Shown here one piece after another: positions 20,666 through 21,631 of a DNA stretch of 21,631 bases. Position 1 is the first letter of the stretch. Each line of letters opens with the position of its first letter. The position numbers and the translations under genes are program-made. The DNA is from SIG435 sp045530725 (lineage in GTDB: Bacteria > Bacillota > Clostridia > UMGS1810), in NCBI GenBank assembly GCA_045530725.1, contig JAZSCT010000006.1, positions 1 through 21,631 of the forward strand, in the 5' to 3' direction. Below the pieces are notes generated by a model. It was not told the DNA's origin and searched no databases. It saw only the letters and a program-made list of their open reading frames with translations.

Positions 20666-20688
20666 CTGTATAAAAGGAGACGATATAT

Positions 20689-21456
20689 ATGAACAAGGTA
20701 GAAATCTGCGGCGTAAACACTTCGAAACTCCCTACTCTTACCAACGAAGAGAAACAAAGACTTTTTGAAGAAATAAAAAAAGGAAACACAGTCGCACGTG
20801 AAGAATTTGTAAAAGGTAACTTAAGGCTTGTGCTTTCTGTCATACAGAGATTTTCAAACAGAGGCGAAAATATGGATGATCTGTTTCAGGTGGGATGCAT
20901 CGGACTTATCAAATCCATAGACAATTTCGACACAAGTCTCAATGTAAGATTCTCCACATATGCCGTACCTATGATTATCGGAGAGATACGAAGGTATTTA
21001 AGAGACAACAATTCCATACGGGTAAGCCGCTCCTTAAGAGATATTGCATATAAGGCTCTTCAGGCAAAAGAAAGACTTACCGCACAAAATGAAAAAGAAC
21101 CTACAGTATCAGATATTGCCAAGGCAATCGGGATGGAAAAAGAGGATGTGGTATTTGCTCTTGATGCAATCCAGGACCCTGTGTCCCTTTATGAACCGGT
21201 ATATAATGACGGTGGGGATGCGATATTTGTGATGGATCAGATAGGCGATGACAAAAACAATGACGAAAACTGGATAGAAGAAATTTCTCTCAAAGAGGCT
21301 ATGAAAAAACTTAACAAAAGGGAAAAGAGAATTGTGGCATTGAGATTTTTTAAGGGGAAAACTCAAATGGAAGTGGCTGATGAAATAGGTATATCACAGG
21401 CGCAGGTATCAAGACTTGAGAAGAGTGCTATGGAGCATATGAAAAAATTTATGTGA
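20689..21456 (+). CDS. sigG: RNA polymerase late forespore sigma factor SigG
   Basis: This 255-aa sigma-70 family protein begins MNKVEICGVNTSKLPTLTN, the characteristic N-terminus of SigG in spore formers. Region 2 covers about 36-105 (REEFVKGNLRLVLSVIQRF, DDLFQVGCIGLIKSIDNFD, RFSTYAVPMIIGEIRRYLRD), region 3 about 110-165, and region 4 about 200-253 with the helix-turn-helix QMEVADEIGISQAQVSRLEK. It directs transcription in the forespore after engulfment (spore coat, SASP and germination genes) and in Bacillus is held inactive by SpoIIAB and then CsfB. RBS AAAGGAG lies 9 nt before the ATG. It is divergent from prmA and ended by the hairpin at 21551-21578. spoIIGA-sigE, its usual neighbour, is not in the window and is probably absent or on another side. 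Confidence 0.97.
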   Translation: MNKVEICGVNTSKLPTLTNEEKQRLFEEIKKGNTVAREEFVKGNLRLVLSVIQRFSNRGENMDDLFQVGCIGLIKSIDNFDTSLNVRFSTYAVPMIIGEIRRYLRDNNSIRVSRSLRDIAYKALQAKERLTAQNEKEPTVSDIAKAIGMEKEDVVFALDAIQDPVSLYEPVYNDGGDAIFVMDQIGDDKNNDENWIEEISLKEAMKKLNKREKRIVALRFFKGKTQMEVADEIGISQAQVSRLEKSAMEHMKKFM

Positions 21457-21550
21457 TTTGGGAGGTGAAAAAGCCCTGAGACACATTCCGGAAAGGATAT
21501 ATAATTATTACAACTATAAATTAAAAATTAAGATATTTTTCCTTTTGGTT

Positions 21551-21587
21551 GAAAACCATCTTATCGCAGATGGTTTTCTCTGTTTTT
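21551..21587 (+). terminator. Intrinsic terminator of sigG
   Basis: Perfect 10-bp arms GAAAACCATC (21551-21560) and GATGGTTTTC (21569-21578) with an 8-nt loop, followed by TCTGTTTTT. Confidence 0.85.
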
Positions 21588-21601
21588 GCTCCGGAATGTT
21601 A

Positions 21602-21615
21602 CGAACAAACATTCG
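21602..21615. promoter_or_regulatory. LexA-like (SOS box) dyad at the window edge
   Basis: CGAACAAACATTCG matches the Gram-positive LexA/DinR box CGAAC-N4-GTTCG except for one base. A TAGTAT that could be a -10 follows at 21622-21627. A damage-regulated gene could begin just right of the window; this is only suggestive. Confidence 0.4.
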
Positions 21616-21631
21616 CCTGCGTAGTATAAAC

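Larger units (their letters stand above)
21457..21631 (+). other. Region after sigG: no gene, nested inverted repeats
   Basis: A good Shine-Dalgarno-like GGGAGG is followed by GTG and only four sense codons before TGA, so there is no gene. ACATTCCGGA (21483-21492) and TCCGGAATGT (21590-21599) form a perfect 10-bp inverted repeat that encloses the sigG terminator. Confidence 0.6.

Noticed and set aside
20569..20757. 63-residue N-terminal extension of PrmA
   Set aside because: It spans a perfect sigma-A promoter and the sigG promoter; GGAGG precedes the start at 20568.

Overview
The window looks like chromosome from a low-GC, endospore-forming member of the Clostridia. The evidence is an intact sporulation sigma factor gene (sigG), S-layer-homology and InlB-repeat surface proteins, strong GGAGG ribosome binding sites, sigma-A promoters with 17-bp spacers, and intergenic palindromic repeats of a type common in Firmicutes. 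Nearly everything between 817 and 20568 is on the minus strand. Only the IS3 fragment at the left end and sigG at the right end are on the plus strand. I see no tRNA, rRNA or CRISPR array.

Left part (1-4935), accessory. An IS3-family transposase enters from the left edge. Next to it is a minus-strand unit made of a 27-codon leader ORF with its own promoter, a secreted matrixin-type zinc protease and a membrane-anchored protein of unknown function. An 11-nt stretch inside the leader ORF is exactly complementary to the loop of a hairpin placed just before the protease. Then comes an IS1595-like transposase split into two overlapping frames. Upstream of it lies an array of 18 TTTTATAAAA-like palindromes spaced 21-22 bp apart.

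Middle part (4936-14302). A 931-aa secreted modular protein is followed by about 800 bp of intergenic palindromic repeats. Then come serS, a heterodimeric ABC exporter pair with one degenerate ATP site, and a PAP2-type lipid phosphatase. A GGGAC(C/G)GTCCC palindromic repeat occurs three times in intergenic regions.

Right part (14434-19562), the most interesting. A perfect-consensus promoter drives pqqD-like, S26 signal-peptidase-like, a secreted 330-aa protein, and a 52-codon peptide gene that looks like a RiPP precursor. After a terminator, a second promoter (overlapping that terminator) drives an HPr-kinase-like ATPase, an SLH-domain protein and a HIT hydrolase. No radical SAM enzyme, lanthionine synthetase, asparagine-synthetase-like cyclase or dedicated exporter is visible, so this would be a non-canonical peptide-modification or surface-display system.

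Far right: prmA (minus) and sigG (plus) are divergent, sharing a 120-bp region that holds a consensus sigma-A promoter for prmA and a sigma-F-type promoter for sigG. A LexA-like dyad lies at the window edge.
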